The position numbers and the translations under genes are program-made. From CAVRQM01 sp963756975 (GTDB taxonomy: Bacteria; Pseudomonadota; Alphaproteobacteria; Acetobacterales; Acetobacteraceae): 64,000 nt of DNA. Below, in pieces: positions 1 through 9,363 of this stretch. The stretch is from contig CAVWPS010000001.1 in NCBI GenBank assembly GCA_963756975.1, forward strand, positions 124,001 through 188,000. The letters are read 5' to 3'. Positions within the stretch are counted from its first letter, which is position 1. Each line of letters opens with the position of its first letter. Below the pieces are notes generated by a model. The model was not told the origin of the DNA and ran no database searches. It saw only the letters and a program-made list of their open reading frames with translations.

Positions 1-1
1 A

Positions 2-820
2 TTCATGGTGCTGGCCAACGTCTGCGCCGCCGAGGAGCTGGAGCGGATCGTCCAGCCCTGCATGTACCGCGTCCACCCGCCGCCGACCGACGAGAAGCTG
101 GAAGCCTTGCGGACGTTCCTGCACGGCTTCGACATCAGCCTGCCGCCCGGCGGCAGCATCCACCCGCGCGACCTCGATCGCGTGCTGAGTGCCGTGGCCG
201 GGACCGAGGCGGCGCCGCTCGTCAACGAGGTGGTGCTGCGGAGCCAGTCGCAGGCGAGCTACAGCCCCGACAATCTCGGCCATTTCGGGCTCGCCCTGCC
301 CCGCTACGCCCATTTCACCAGCCCGATCCGCCGTTACGCCGACCTGATGGTGCACCGCGCCCTGATCCGGGGGCTGCGCCTCGGCGAAGGGGCGCTGTCG
401 GACGGCACCGATTTCGCCGACACCGGCGACCACATCACCGGCACCGAACGCCGCGCGGCACTCGCCGAGCGCGACGCGATCGACCGGTATCTGGCCGCCT
501 TCATGGCCGACAAGGTCGGGCAGACGTTCGAGGCGCGGATCAGCGGCGTGCAGCGGTTCGGGCTGTTCGTCACGATCGTGGGAAGTGGGGCCAGCGAACT
601 CGTGCCCGTGTCCGCGCTGCCCGATGATTTCTACGTGCACGACGAAGCCACCCACAGCCTGAGCGGACGCAACCGGGGCCTGACGTTCAGGCTCGCGCAG
701 ACGGTCGACGTGCGCCTGTCGGAGGCGAACCCGGTCACCGGCGGCCTCGTCTTCCACATCATGCAGGGTGCGGCACCGCAGCCCGCCCGATCGTCGAAGC
801 CGAAATACCGGCGGCGGTGA
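2..820 (+). CDS. rnr: Ribonuclease R, C-terminal part (cut by window edge)
   Basis: This is the C-terminal 270 or so residues of the processive 3'-5' exoribonuclease RNase R, which degrades structured RNA; the start lies left of the window. The end of the RNB catalytic domain is visible as the Y-A-H-F-T-S-P-I-R-R-Y-A-D-L motif near residue 101 of the visible part. It is followed by an S1 RNA-binding domain (about residues 170-255), then a short basic tail. The stop codon overlaps the GTG start of the next gene (GTGA), so the two are probably translationally coupled. The family assignment is secure from the RNB-S1 order. Confidence 0.93.
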   Translation, partial: FMVLANVCAAEELERIVQPCMYRVHPPPTDEKLEALRTFLHGFDISLPPGGSIHPRDLDRVLSAVAGTEAAPLVNEVVLRSQSQASYSPDNLGHFGLALPRYAHFTSPIRRYADLMVHRALIRGLRLGEGALSDGTDFADTGDHITGTERRAALAERDAIDRYLAAFMADKVGQTFEARISGVQRFGLFVTIVGSGASELVPVSALPDDFYVHDEATHSLSGRNRGLTFRLAQTVDVRLSEANPVTGGLVFHIMQGAAPQPARSSKPKYRRR

Positions 821-2367
821 CATTTTTGCCGCGTGCGGTGGGCGTGCTGTTGCTGCTCGTGCTGACCCTCGGCGTCGCACGGGCGGAATCGTTCGACGCG
901 GTGCCCGTCTACGACCGCAAGCTGGTCGAAAGCGTCGTCACGACCGGGCTCGCCTTCATGCAGCCGCGCACGATCGAGCCGGTGCCGCTGGCGCAACTCT
1001 CGGTCTGGGGGCTGCGGAGCCTGACCGCACTCGACCCGCGCCTGCAACTCACGGTCGACGCGCAGACGATGCGGCTGTCGGTGGCGACGCCAGAGGGCGT
1101 GCGCCAGGTGTGGGAGGGTGCCTCGTCGATCGTCGACCCGGCGGACGCGAACGCGTGGGGATCGCTGGTCGCGGACGGCCTGCTCGGCGGCTGGAACGCG
1201 TCCGAGCGGGTGCGCCGGGTCGGGACGGAAGGCGTGGTGCGCGGCTTCTTCGACGAGCTGTTCAGCCATCTGGACCCCTACTCCCGCTACGCGCCGCCCG
1301 AGGAGGCCGCCGCCGCGCGGCGCGAGCGCGATGGCGCGGGCGACCTCGGGCTGCGGATCGAGGCGCGGCCGAACGCGCTGCGGATCGTCGGCGTGGCACC
1401 GGACGGCCCGGCGGCGCGTGCCGGGCTGCGGCGGGGCGGCTGGATCCTGGCGATCGACGACACGCCGATTTCGGCCGCCGCCGATACCGACACGGCGAGC
1501 GGGCTGCTGACCGGGCCGGACGGCAGCACCGTGACGCTGCGGGTGAGCGAGTCGCTGACCGGCTCCGGCCACGATCTGACGCTGATCCGGGTCGGACGGG
1601 TGGCGCCGACCGTGTTTTCCCGGCGAGCCGGCGGCTTGCTCGTGGTCCGCGTCAGCGCGTTCTCGCGCGACACCGGCGCGCGGCTGGCCGAGGCGCTGGC
1701 GCACGACCTGCCGGCCGGACGCCATCCGGTGCGCGGCGTGCTGCTCGATCTGCGCGGCAACCGGGGCGGGCTGCTCGATCAGGCGGTGGCGGCGGCCGGG
1801 ACGCTGATCGACCACGGGCTGGTGGCGACGACCGCCGGCCGCGATCCGGCGAGCGACCACACGCTCGACGTCTCGGGCGGCCACGACGGGGCGCGCGGGC
1901 TGCCGCTGGTGCTGCTGGTCGACGGCCGGACGGCGAGCTCGGCGGAGGTGCTGGCCGCCGCCCTGTCCGATCAGCGGCGCGGAGTCGTGGTCGGCAGCGC
2001 CACGTTCGGGAAGGGCCTGGTGCAGACCGTCGCCCCGTTGCCCGACGGCGGCGAGCTGTACGTGAGCTGGAGCCAGATCGTCGCCCCCGCCGGCTGGCCG
2101 TTGCAGGGGTTGGGCGTCTTGCCGGCGTTGTGCACCAGCAACGGGCGGGACGCGGCGCTGGCCGCCGTGTCGGAGTTGTCGCGCGGCGTGCAGCCGGACG
2201 CCGGGGCGCTGGCCCGCCACGATGCGGCGCGCCTGCCGGTGTCGGCCGATCAGGCGCTGGATATCCGCAGCACCTGCCCGCCGGCCGATGGCAGCAACTC
2301 CGACATTGTGGCGGCGACCAAGCTGATCGACGACCCGCATGCGTACGCCACAGCCCTCAAACCTTGA
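817..2367 (+). CDS. S41-family C-terminal processing peptidase with PDZ domain
   Basis: This is a secreted serine peptidase of the CtpA/Tsp family, 516 residues, starting with GTG inside the stop of rnr. An N-terminal signal peptide (hydrophobic residues 7-22 ending A-R-A) sends it to the periplasm. A PDZ domain sits around residues 180-250 and the S41 catalytic domain around 265-450. The Ser-Lys dyad is visible as Ser374 (in T-A-S-S-A-E) and Lys399 (in F-G-K-G), with the 25-residue spacing of the family. Such enzymes trim periplasmic or lipoprotein substrates; the substrate here is unknown. The C-terminal 90 residues show no recognisable domain. Confidence 0.85.
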   Translation: MTFLPRAVGVLLLLVLTLGVARAESFDAVPVYDRKLVESVVTTGLAFMQPRTIEPVPLAQLSVWGLRSLTALDPRLQLTVDAQTMRLSVATPEGVRQVWEGASSIVDPADANAWGSLVADGLLGGWNASERVRRVGTEGVVRGFFDELFSHLDPYSRYAPPEEAAAARRERDGAGDLGLRIEARPNALRIVGVAPDGPAARAGLRRGGWILAIDDTPISAAADTDTASGLLTGPDGSTVTLRVSESLTGSGHDLTLIRVGRVAPTVFSRRAGGLLVVRVSAFSRDTGARLAEALAHDLPAGRHPVRGVLLDLRGNRGGLLDQAVAAAGTLIDHGLVATTAGRDPASDHTLDVSGGHDGARGLPLVLLVDGRTASSAEVLAAALSDQRRGVVVGSATFGKGLVQTVAPLPDGGELYVSWSQIVAPAGWPLQGLGVLPALCTSNGRDAALAAVSELSRGVQPDAGALARHDAARLPVSADQALDIRSTCPPADGSNSDIVAATKLIDDPHAYATALKP

Positions 2368-2416
2368 CGTTTGAGGTGCGGCACGGCATCTCACGCCCTC
2401 GTTCGAGGATCACGCC

Positions 2417-2584
2417 ATGGCCAAGTCCAACACCATCCAGATCAAGCTCGTCTCCACCGCCGACACCGGGTTCTTCTACGTGACGAAGAAGAACGCCCGC
2501 GCGCAGACGGGGAAGATGGAATTCCGCAAATACGACCCGGTGGCGCGCAAGCACGTCGCGTTCAAGGAAGCCAAGATTAAGTAG
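2417..2584 (+). CDS. rpmG: 50S ribosomal protein L33
   Basis: A 55-residue basic protein beginning M-A-K-S-N-T-I-Q-I-K-L-V-S-T-A matches ribosomal protein L33 in length and sequence. It contains the T-G-F-F-Y-V-T-K-K-N core and the M-E-F-R-K-Y-D-P segment. It lacks the CxxC zinc pairs, so it is the zinc-independent form. The gene stands alone on the plus strand, 49 bases after the peptidase gene, and its last codons overlap the end of the decayed LysR gene on the other strand. Confidence 0.96.
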   Translation: MAKSNTIQIKLVSTADTGFFYVTKKNARAQTGKMEFRKYDPVARKHVAFKEAKIK

Positions 2585-3003
2585 CCGTCTCGCGCAGCAC
2601 GTCGATCAGCGCGCGCGATGTCCTGGCCGTTTTTGGCGAACTCCCATCGAAAGGCCTGCCGCTCGGCATCCTGACGCGGATGCGGGAGTGGCCGCGCAGA
2701 TCGTCGGGCGCGCGCGGGATGCCGCGACCCGCGAGGTAGCGCGGCGAGGCGACGCGACGAACCGGGCGTCGCCGCCGAATCGCACCGCGATCATGTCGAG
2801 CAGGCGCGCCCCCGCCTCGGTCGCGGCCACGCTGCGGGTGGTCCGGTGCAGCAGCCGCACGCCGGGCCGGACTTCCATCGCCGCATCATGTGGCTGAGCG
2901 TGGACGGCGACAGGCCGAGCTCGTCGGCGGCCTTGCGAAACCTGCGATGAGCGACGATGGCGGCGAACGCGCCGAGATCGCCGAGGGTGGGGCGGTCATT
3001 CAT
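2577..3003 (-). pseudogene. Decayed LysR-family regulator
   Basis: A LysR-type gene can be followed in pieces. Residues 1-42 of the first frame form the winged-helix start (F-R-K-A-A-D-E-L-G-L-S-P-S-T-L-S-H). The frame then shifts, and the expected continuation R-L-L-H-R-T-T-R-S-V follows. Most of the effector domain is missing, after which S-P-R-Y-L-A-G-R-G-I-P and the conserved R-W-E-F-A-K-N-G-Q appear in further frames. The protein would be under half the usual 300 residues and cannot be read in one frame. I infer an old deletion plus frameshifts rather than sequence error. The remnant ends inside rpmG. Confidence 0.8.
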
Positions 3004-3055
3004 GGTGCCGGTTCACTGGGCCATGCCGAGTTGGCTGTCGACCGACGCCGAGCGC

Positions 3056-3961
3056 TCAGTCGACCTCGATCGTGCCGTCCATCATCTCGACGCACGTGCC
3101 CCCGACCCGTGCGCGCCAGCCATCCGCCTCGCGCCGGGCGCTCGCGGCGAGGCGGCTGGGTCGGCCCATGTCCTCGCCCTGCCGGATGTCGACCGCGATC
3201 GCCTCGCCGCCCGACAGCTCGCCGAGCAACGCGGCCAGTGCGGCCGACGCGCTGCCGGTGGCGGGGTCTTCCATGATGTCGGAGATCGGCGAGAACATGC
3301 GCGCCCGCACGGATGCGGCCCCGGGGCTCGTCCGCGTGACGAGGTAGCAGAAGACGGCGCTCACGCCGGTGCCGGCCAGCAGGTTGCGGAATGCGGCGAT
3401 GTCGGGCGCGGCGGCCGAGAGCGCGGCGGCGCCGGTCAGTTCGGCGAAGATGAACCGCAGCCCGACCGAGGCGGGGCACGGCGCATGGCGGCCGGTCGCG
3501 ATCGCGGCGACCGGCAGGGACAGGCACGCGGCGATGTCGGCCGGGGCGATGGCGGCGCCTCGGGTGAGCGCCTCGGGCGCGGTCAGCTCGGCACGGATGA
3601 CGGTGCCTGACGCGTCGCGGGTGAGTGCCACCGGAACCAGGCCGGCCACCTCCTCGAACACCAGCGTATCCGGCACCGGGCCGCCGCCGGGCAGGCCGTG
3701 GCGGGCCAGCACCATCGCGGTGCCGACATTCGGGTGGCCGGCGAACGGGATTTCGGCGACCGGGGTGAAAATCCGCACCTGGGCGGTGTGCGACGGATCG
3801 GCCGGCGTCAGGACGAACGTCGTCTCCGAGTAGCCGAATTCCCGCGCGATCTTCTGCATCGTCCCGGTGGCCAACCCTTCGGCGTCGAGCACGACCGCGA
3901 GCGGGTTGCCGCCGAACGGGCGGTCGGTGAAGACATCGGCTGTGACGTAGCGGCGGCGCAT
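3056..3961 (-). CDS. PhzF-family isomerase/epimerase
   Basis: This 301-residue protein belongs to the PhzF (phenazine biosynthesis-like, diaminopimelate-epimerase fold) family. The N-terminal motif F-T-D-R-P-F-G-G-N-P-L-A-V-V and the catalytic-glutamate motif S-E-T-T-F-V are present, as is the late D-P-A-T-G-S-A motif. I start it at the ATG preceding R-R-R-Y-V-T-A-D-V-F rather than 17 codons upstream, because the family starts here. No phenazine genes are nearby, so this is one of the many housekeeping PhzF relatives whose substrate is unknown. Confidence 0.88.
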   Translation of the reverse strand: MRRRYVTADVFTDRPFGGNPLAVVLDAEGLATGTMQKIAREFGYSETTFVLTPADPSHTAQVRIFTPVAEIPFAGHPNVGTAMVLARHGLPGGGPVPDTLVFEEVAGLVPVALTRDASGTVIRAELTAPEALTRGAAIAPADIAACLSLPVAAIATGRHAPCPASVGLRFIFAELTGAAALSAAAPDIAAFRNLLAGTGVSAVFCYLVTRTSPGAASVRARMFSPISDIMEDPATGSASAALAALLGELSGGEAIAVDIRQGEDMGRPSRLAASARREADGWRARVGGTCVEMMDGTIEVD

Positions 3962-3993
3962 GCGGCAGGTGGTCCCCTGCCCGCGAGCCGGGG

Positions 3994-4338
3994 TCAATCC
4001 CCCTCGCCCCATTCGGCCGCGATCCCGGCCCGCTCGCGCACCAGCCGGGCGATGCCGGCGCGGTCGCGGACGTCGCGGGTGAGGCGGACCAGGGTCGGCA
4101 GCGCGAGGCAGAGGACGACCGCCGCCGCCTGCGCCGCCCAGGCGATCGGCAGCAGCCCGGCGCGGTCGGCCCCCGCCATGCCGAACTGGGCGCGGAACAC
4201 GTCGGTCAGCGCCGGGGCGGCGACGGCGATCCCGGCCAGCAGTGCCGCGCGGGAAAATGCTTTTCCGCGCGAACGGTCGAGCACGACCGCGACCGCGCCC
4301 GGTGCCAGAAGCTGGCAGACGGTAAACAGCTCAGCCAA
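3994..4338 (-). CDS. Small membrane protein downstream of the pseudokinase gene
   Basis: A 114-residue protein with two or three hydrophobic segments (about residues 6-19, 28-43 and 64-83) and a charged C-terminal tail. I do not recognise the family. The best start is a TTG eight bases inside the end of the upstream kinase-like gene, so the two are almost certainly co-translated. The large upstream protein ends in a membrane segment, so the two products may meet in the membrane. That partnership is inference. Confidence 0.6.
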   Translation of the reverse strand: MAELFTVCQLLAPGAVAVVLDRSRGKAFSRAALLAGIAVAAPALTDVFRAQFGMAGADRAGLLPIAWAAQAAAVVLCLALPTLVRLTRDVRDRAGIARLVRERAGIAAEWGEGD

Positions 4339-6217
4339 GGGCGGCCGCCAGAATCCAGATCGCGGCAAACAGCGCGCTGCACGCGACGGCGATCTCGTGG
4401 CCGATCTCCGCCGCGCCGGCGTAGGTGCCGGGCGACCGGTCGCGCGCGATGCCGTCGTCGAGCTCGCGCAGCCGTCGCGCCGCCTGAACGGCGTGTTCGC
4501 GGTCGCGGGACCGGGCTTGCTGGTTGCGCAGCTTCTCGGCGATCGGGGCCAGCGCGCCCACGGCCGCGTCCCCCGCCAGCTCCCGCGCCAGACGCTCGCG
4601 GGCACTTTTGCCGGGCCAGTTCGCGATCGCATCGGCACAGGCCGCGACCATCCAGGCCGCCAGCGCCGGCGTCGGCGGTCCGGGACACCGCCGCTCGAAC
4701 CGGGCGAGCGTCGTCAGCTGGTTGATCGGGGACGCGACGTCCCGGGCCGGCGGACGCAGGCCGTTGCCGGCGCGCACGTGGGCGAACACCACGGCTTCCG
4801 TATCCAGCGGGCAGGCCGGCCGCGCCCGGCCCGCGGCGGCGATCCGGTCCAGCGCCGGCAGCAGCGACCCCGGCCCGATCACGGCATGGGAGGCCAGCGC
4901 GCCCTGGCACGCGAGCAGCGGATTGCGGTCGTAGCGGACCCGCAGCAAACCGCCCTCCCCGGCCCGCAGCGCCGGCCGCGCGTCGCGCCAGTCGAAGCGG
5001 GCCAGTGCCGCCTGCCCCCGGTCGCCGCGCGCCGCCGCCCAGATCGCGACCGCGTCCGCCTCGGCGATGTCGGCGAGCGTGCCCCCGAGCTGCGCCGCCG
5101 GCAAGGCGGTCAGCGGCCCGAGCGCGTCGGGCCAGACCCGCAGCCCGTCCCACGATAGCGGCGCCAGCGGGTCGAGCACGGCGACCAACCGGCACGCGGC
5201 CGCCTTCCCGCCCAGCACCGAATGCTCGCGCGACAGCCGCACCGCCTCGATCGCGGCGGCCAGTCCGGGGTCGCCGAGGGCGAGGCGCGCCCACCGCTCG
5301 ATCCGCCCGTCCGCCAGCAACGCGAGCCCCGCATCCGGATCGAGTGCCACACGATGCGCGAGCGTGCGGGTATCCCAGACCGGTGAGGCGCCCCAGAGCA
5401 GCGCCCGCTCCGCGCGCCGGGCCGGGCGGGCGGCGATCCGTCGGGCGCGCGCCGCGTCCGGGTCCGCGAGCAAGGTCGGGGCCGGCCGGTGCTCCGGATC
5501 CTCGGCCAGCATGCCGCGCGCGAGTTCGGCGATCGCGGCCGGCAGGCGGCCCGCCCCGAGCATCGCGCGGACGCTGCCCTGCTCGATCTTCGCCGCCACG
5601 ATCCTCGCGTCCGGCGCGTCGTGCAACGGCACGTCGCCGCCGCGCGCGAGCAGGACCAGGAGCGCGCCGAGCGCGTACACATCGTCCGCGATCGTCCCGT
5701 CGCCGCGCCCGGACGGGTGGCAGGTGGCCGATTGCGGCGGCTCGAGCCACGCGGGCTGGCCGATCGCGGGCGGGCGCGACCATGCGGGACCGAGGGTCAC
5801 CGGCTCGCCCGGCTTGGTCTGGAAGATGTTGTCGGGACGGATCGCGCGATGGGTCAGGTCGCGCTTTTGCAGCTGCGCCAGCGCGGCGGCGACCGGGCGG
5901 AGGACGCAGGCGATCAGTTCCGCCTCGGACCATGCGCGCGCCGGTTTCAGGCCGTGGCCGGCCGGCTCGCCGTGCGGCCGGTCGCAGAGCAATGCCGGGG
6001 CCGGACCATCGGCGAAATTCAGCGCGACATGGGCACGCGGCAGGGACATGCCGGCGAGCCGCGTGGTGGCCAGCCGCGCCAGCGGCTCCGGCCGGGGCGG
6101 CGCGTCGCCCGCGATCCGCATCGCCATCAGCTCGGGGTGGTCCGGGACGGCGTAGGCCCCCGGGATGTTGGCGATGGCGGCGCCGGCTACGGTCGGGTCG
6201 GGCGTTCGGGACGACAT
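4331..6217 (-). CDS. Large kinase-like protein, probable pseudokinase, with C-terminal membrane segment
   Basis: A 628-residue protein whose first 260 residues resemble a Ser/Thr protein-kinase lobe. The catalytic-loop region reads L-T-H-R-A-I-R-P-D-N (residues 121-130), keeping the HR and the metal-binding Asn but replacing the catalytic Asp of HRD with Ala. No DFG motif follows. A D-D-V-Y-A-L-G segment corresponds to the D-x-W-x-x-G helix-F region. The remaining 370 residues are Ala/Arg-rich without a recognised domain and end in a hydrophobic stretch. I infer a pseudokinase anchored by its tail and coupled to the small membrane protein that follows. Function unknown. Confidence 0.7.
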   Translation of the reverse strand: MSSRTPDPTVAGAAIANIPGAYAVPDHPELMAMRIAGDAPPRPEPLARLATTRLAGMSLPRAHVALNFADGPAPALLCDRPHGEPAGHGLKPARAWSEAELIACVLRPVAAALAQLQKRDLTHRAIRPDNIFQTKPGEPVTLGPAWSRPPAIGQPAWLEPPQSATCHPSGRGDGTIADDVYALGALLVLLARGGDVPLHDAPDARIVAAKIEQGSVRAMLGAGRLPAAIAELARGMLAEDPEHRPAPTLLADPDAARARRIAARPARRAERALLWGASPVWDTRTLAHRVALDPDAGLALLADGRIERWARLALGDPGLAAAIEAVRLSREHSVLGGKAAACRLVAVLDPLAPLSWDGLRVWPDALGPLTALPAAQLGGTLADIAEADAVAIWAAARGDRGQAALARFDWRDARPALRAGEGGLLRVRYDRNPLLACQGALASHAVIGPGSLLPALDRIAAAGRARPACPLDTEAVVFAHVRAGNGLRPPARDVASPINQLTTLARFERRCPGPPTPALAAWMVAACADAIANWPGKSARERLARELAGDAAVGALAPIAEKLRNQQARSRDREHAVQAARRLRELDDGIARDRSPGTYAGAAEIGHEIAVACSALFAAIWILAAALG

Positions 6218-6383
6218 TGCGGCCGAGCATGGCGCGCGATGGTGAGCGAACGGCTAAGGGTCGCTCTGGCCAACCCCCGGTCCCCGCTGCGCTGATCGTC
6301 GCCCCTTGCCGGGGCACGACCCGGGTACCCACGCGGTTGCCCGGCCGTGTGGGGCCACCGGATCGAGCCCGTAAAGGTGTTCG

Positions 6384-6779
6384 TTAGCCGGTCAGTTCCT
6401 CGATGCCATCGACGCGGTCCGGGTAGAACGCGACGTGGTTCGCGATCCCCGCCACCGCCGGATACGGGGCCTCGTAGGTCCAGACCGCGTTGACGGACCG
6501 CTCGCCGCCCTCGGGGATGCTGAAATACGCGGCGTCCCCCTTGTACGGGCAGAAGCTGGCGTGGTCGGTGCGCGTGAGCAGCGTCATGTCGACGTCGTCG
6601 CGCGGGATGTAATGGACCGCCGGATACGACGCCTCGCGCAGGATCAGCGCGCGACGCGAGTCGGCGACGGTGCGCCCGGCGACGGTGACGACGACCCGTT
6701 TCGGGTTCGCCTCGACCGTGATGGGGTGACTGGCGTTCGGATGTTTCTGGCGGATATCGGCGATGGTCTGGTCGGGCAT
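6384..6779 (-). CDS. DUF427 domain protein
   Basis: A compact 131-residue cytosolic protein of the DUF427 family. Characteristic elements are V-A-D-S-R-R-A-L-I-L-R-E near residue 40, Y-P-A-V-H-Y-I-P-R-D-D-V, and the F-C-P-Y-K-G-D-A-A-Y-F motif. Its molecular role is not established. It stands between purA and the kinase-like gene with a 166-base gap on the downstream side in which I see no gene. Confidence 0.88.
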   Translation of the reverse strand: MPDQTIADIRQKHPNASHPITVEANPKRVVVTVAGRTVADSRRALILREASYPAVHYIPRDDVDMTLLTRTDHASFCPYKGDAAYFSIPEGGERSVNAVWTYEAPYPAVAGIANHVAFYPDRVDGIEELTG

Positions 6780-6928
6780 CGAGACTCTCCTTGGTTCGCA
6801 TCCAGCACGTGGGCAGGCCGGGAGGCGGCCAACAGGTCACCCGGCCGTCTTACCTCCATCGTCGTCGAGGGTGTGGCCGGTGACGACCGGCGCGCTGCCC
6901 GCGCGAGGACGTCAAGGCGCGGGCGGCG

Positions 6929-8219
6929 TCAGCCCTCGAATGGATCGCGCATCAGGATCGTGTCGTCGCGGTCGGGGCTGGTGCTCAGCAGCGTCACCGG
7001 TGCTTCGACCAGCTCCTCGATCCGCCGCACGTACTTGATCGCCTCGGCCGGCAGCGCGCCCCAGGTGCGGGCACCGCGCGTGCTGCCGGACCAGCCGGGC
7101 AGCGTCTCGTAGATCGGCTCGGCGGCCGCCTGCGCGCCGGGCGAGGCCGGCAAATGCGTCTGAACCCGGTCGCCCACGCGGTAGCCCGTGCAAATCCGCA
7201 GCTCGGAAAACCCGTCCAGCACGTCGAGCTTGGTCAGCGCGAGCCCCTGGATGCCGCCCACCTTGACCGCCTGCCTCACCAGGGCCGCGTCGAACCAGCC
7301 GCAGCGGCGGGGGCGGCCGGTGACGGTGCCGAACTCGTGGCCGCGCTCGCCGAGGCGGCGGCCCGTCTCGTCGTGCAGCTCGGTCGGGAACGGGCCGCTG
7401 CCGACCCGCGTCGTGTAGGCCTTCGCGATCCCGAGCACGTGGCCGACATGCTGCGGCCCCATGCCCGATCCGGCGGCGGCGGTGGCGGCGACGGTGTTGC
7501 TGCTGGTCACGAACGGGTACGTGCCGTGGTCGACGTCGAGCATGACCGCCTGCGCGCCCTCGAACAGGATGCGCGTGCCGGCCCGGCGCGCCGCGTCCAG
7601 CCGCTCCCACACCGGCTCGGCGTACGACAGCAGCGTCTCGGCGTGGGCCAGCAAGCCGTCGAGCAGGGATGCCTTCTCGAACACCGGGGCACCGAGGCCG
7701 GCCAGCAGCGTGTTGTGGTGCAGCAGCAACTCGTCGAGTTTTTGGTTTAGCGTCTCGGGTTCCGCGAGGTCGGCGACGCGGATGGCGCGGCGCGCGACCT
7801 TGTCCTCGTACGCGGGGCCGATCCCGCGCCCGGTGGTGCCGATCTTGTGCTCGCCGCGTGCCATTTCCCGCGCGCGGTCCAGCGCCGGGTGCAGCGGCAG
7901 GATCAGCGTCGCGTTGTCGGCGATCCGCAGCGTGGCCGGCGAGACGTCGAGCCCTTGCCCCCGCACGCTGAGCGATCTCGGACAGCAGCGCGTCCGGGTC
8001 GATGACGACGCCGTTGCCGATAATGCCGAGTTTGCCGCGCACCAGACCGCTCGGCAGCAGCGACAGTTTATAAACCTGATCGCCGACGACCAGCGTGTGG
8101 CCGGCGTTGTGGCCGCCCTGGAAGCGGACGACGATCTCGGCCCGGCTCGCGAGCCAGTCGACGACTTTGCCCTTCCCTTCGTCGCCCCACTGGGCCCCGA
8201 TCACGCAAACGTTCGCCAA
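6929..8219 (-). CDS. purA: Adenylosuccinate synthetase (reading frame broken once)
   Basis: PurA joins IMP and aspartate with GTP to make adenylosuccinate, the first committed step to AMP. The N-terminus has the I-G-A-Q-W-G-D-E-G-K-G-K-V-V-D P-loop and the F-Q-G-G-H-N-A-G-H-T motif. The frame changes near 7967, and the rest of the protein (I-A-D-N-A-T-L-I-L-P, then G-T-T-G-R-G-I-G-P) continues to the normal C-terminus. Total length is 1291 bases, a net +1. Skipping one base gives a gap-free family-like join. As purA is usually needed for growth, a sequence error is the simplest explanation. Upstream hisZ is 4 bases away. Confidence 0.9.
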
Positions 8220-8223
8220 CCCG

Positions 8224-9363
8224 TTATTCCCCCATCTCGATCAGCACGCCGCCATCCCACAGATGGCCGCAGCCCTGCGTTCTGGCGGCGGTCGCGTCGT
8301 CGGCCTGCGGTTCCAGCCCGGCGACGGTCGCCCAGCCGTTCATGCGAAGTTCCGCACCCTCGGCCATGTCGGTCCCGAACGGCAGGAACACGCGGGCCCG
8401 GGCCGATCTGGCGGGTGCCGCGCGCAACACGGCGTCGGGGAACAGCGTGATGCCGGTCGCCGGTTCCCCGTCGCCGCACGCGTAGCGGCCGCCGCGCCCG
8501 AGTGCCTCCGGGTGCCCGGGGAAATAGACTTCCGAGCAGACGCCCGAATGATAGCGGTAGCCGCGGAATTCGACCGGATCGAGCGTCAGCTTCAGCGTCG
8601 GCGCACGCGCGCGGATCGCACCGACGACATCGGCGAGGCGTGCCGCATGGGCACGGGCGGTCGGCGGAAGCTTCACTTTTGCCAAAACCGACAGCGCGCG
8701 TTCGGCGGGACCGGCCGACAGCAATAGCTCTGTCAGCGTCCCTGCCAGTGCGCCGCCGTGTTCCGCCACACTCGCCGCGTCCTTGCGGTCCAGTGCCCGG
8801 GCCAGCGCGGGGCGGTGTTCGGGGGTCGCTTCCTCAAGGAGGCTTTGCACCAGCGGCGGCATGGTGAGGTCGAAGCTGACATGGACCAGCCCGAGGGCGG
8901 CCAGCGCCTCGGCCGCGACCAGCACGACTTCGGCGTCGGCCTCCGGGCTGTCGTGGCCGATCAGTTCGATCCCGGCCTGGCTGATCTGGCGGTCGGGCAC
9001 CGGACCGGCGCCGCTGACCCGCAGCACCTGCCCCGAATACGACAGCCGCAGCGGGCGCGGCGCGTGGGCGAGCCGGGTGGTGGCGATGCGCGCGACCTGC
9101 GGGGTGATGTCGGCGCGGATGCCGATCATGCGGTGCGTCGCCGGGTCCATCAGGCGAAAGATCTGGTCGGACAGGCCGGTGCCGGTGCCGGTCAGCAGCC
9201 CGTCCTCGTATTCCATCAGCGGCGGTTTGACGCGCTGATAGCCGTGCGAGGCGAACGCATCCATCACGACGTCGATCGCACTCGCCTCGGTCTCGGCCTC
9301 GGGCGGCAGCAGGTCGCGCAGGCCTGCGGGCAGCAGGGCCGGGTTCGGGGGATCATCGCTCAT
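8224..9363 (-). CDS. hisZ: ATP phosphoribosyltransferase regulatory subunit
   Basis: A 379-residue catalytically dead relative of histidyl-tRNA synthetase that regulates short-form HisG in histidine synthesis. The class II synthetase-like motifs are visible: P-A-G-L-R-D-L-L-P at the N-terminus, then F-R-L-M-D and I-R-A-D-I-T-P-Q-V-A-R (motif 2 region). It lacks the anticodon-binding C-terminal domain of HisS. Its start overlaps the serC-like gene by 11 bases and purA follows at once, so serC-hisZ-purA form one transcription unit. The other his genes lie near 38-42 kb. Confidence 0.9.
   Translation of the reverse strand: MSDDPPNPALLPAGLRDLLPPEAETEASAIDVVMDAFASHGYQRVKPPLMEYEDGLLTGTGTGLSDQIFRLMDPATHRMIGIRADITPQVARIATTRLAHAPRPLRLSYSGQVLRVSGAGPVPDRQISQAGIELIGHDSPEADAEVVLVAAEALAALGLVHVSFDLTMPPLVQSLLEEATPEHRPALARALDRKDAASVAEHGGALAGTLTELLLSAGPAERALSVLAKVKLPPTARAHAARLADVVGAIRARAPTLKLTLDPVEFRGYRYHSGVCSEVYFPGHPEALGRGGRYACGDGEPATGITLFPDAVLRAAPARSARARVFLPFGTDMAEGAELRMNGWATVAGLEPQADDATAARTQGCGHLWDGGVLIEMGE

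Noticed and set aside
631..2394. A long minus-strand frame opposite the S41 peptidase
   Set aside because: Low-complexity Arg/His-rich translation and overlap with a convincing peptidase gene.
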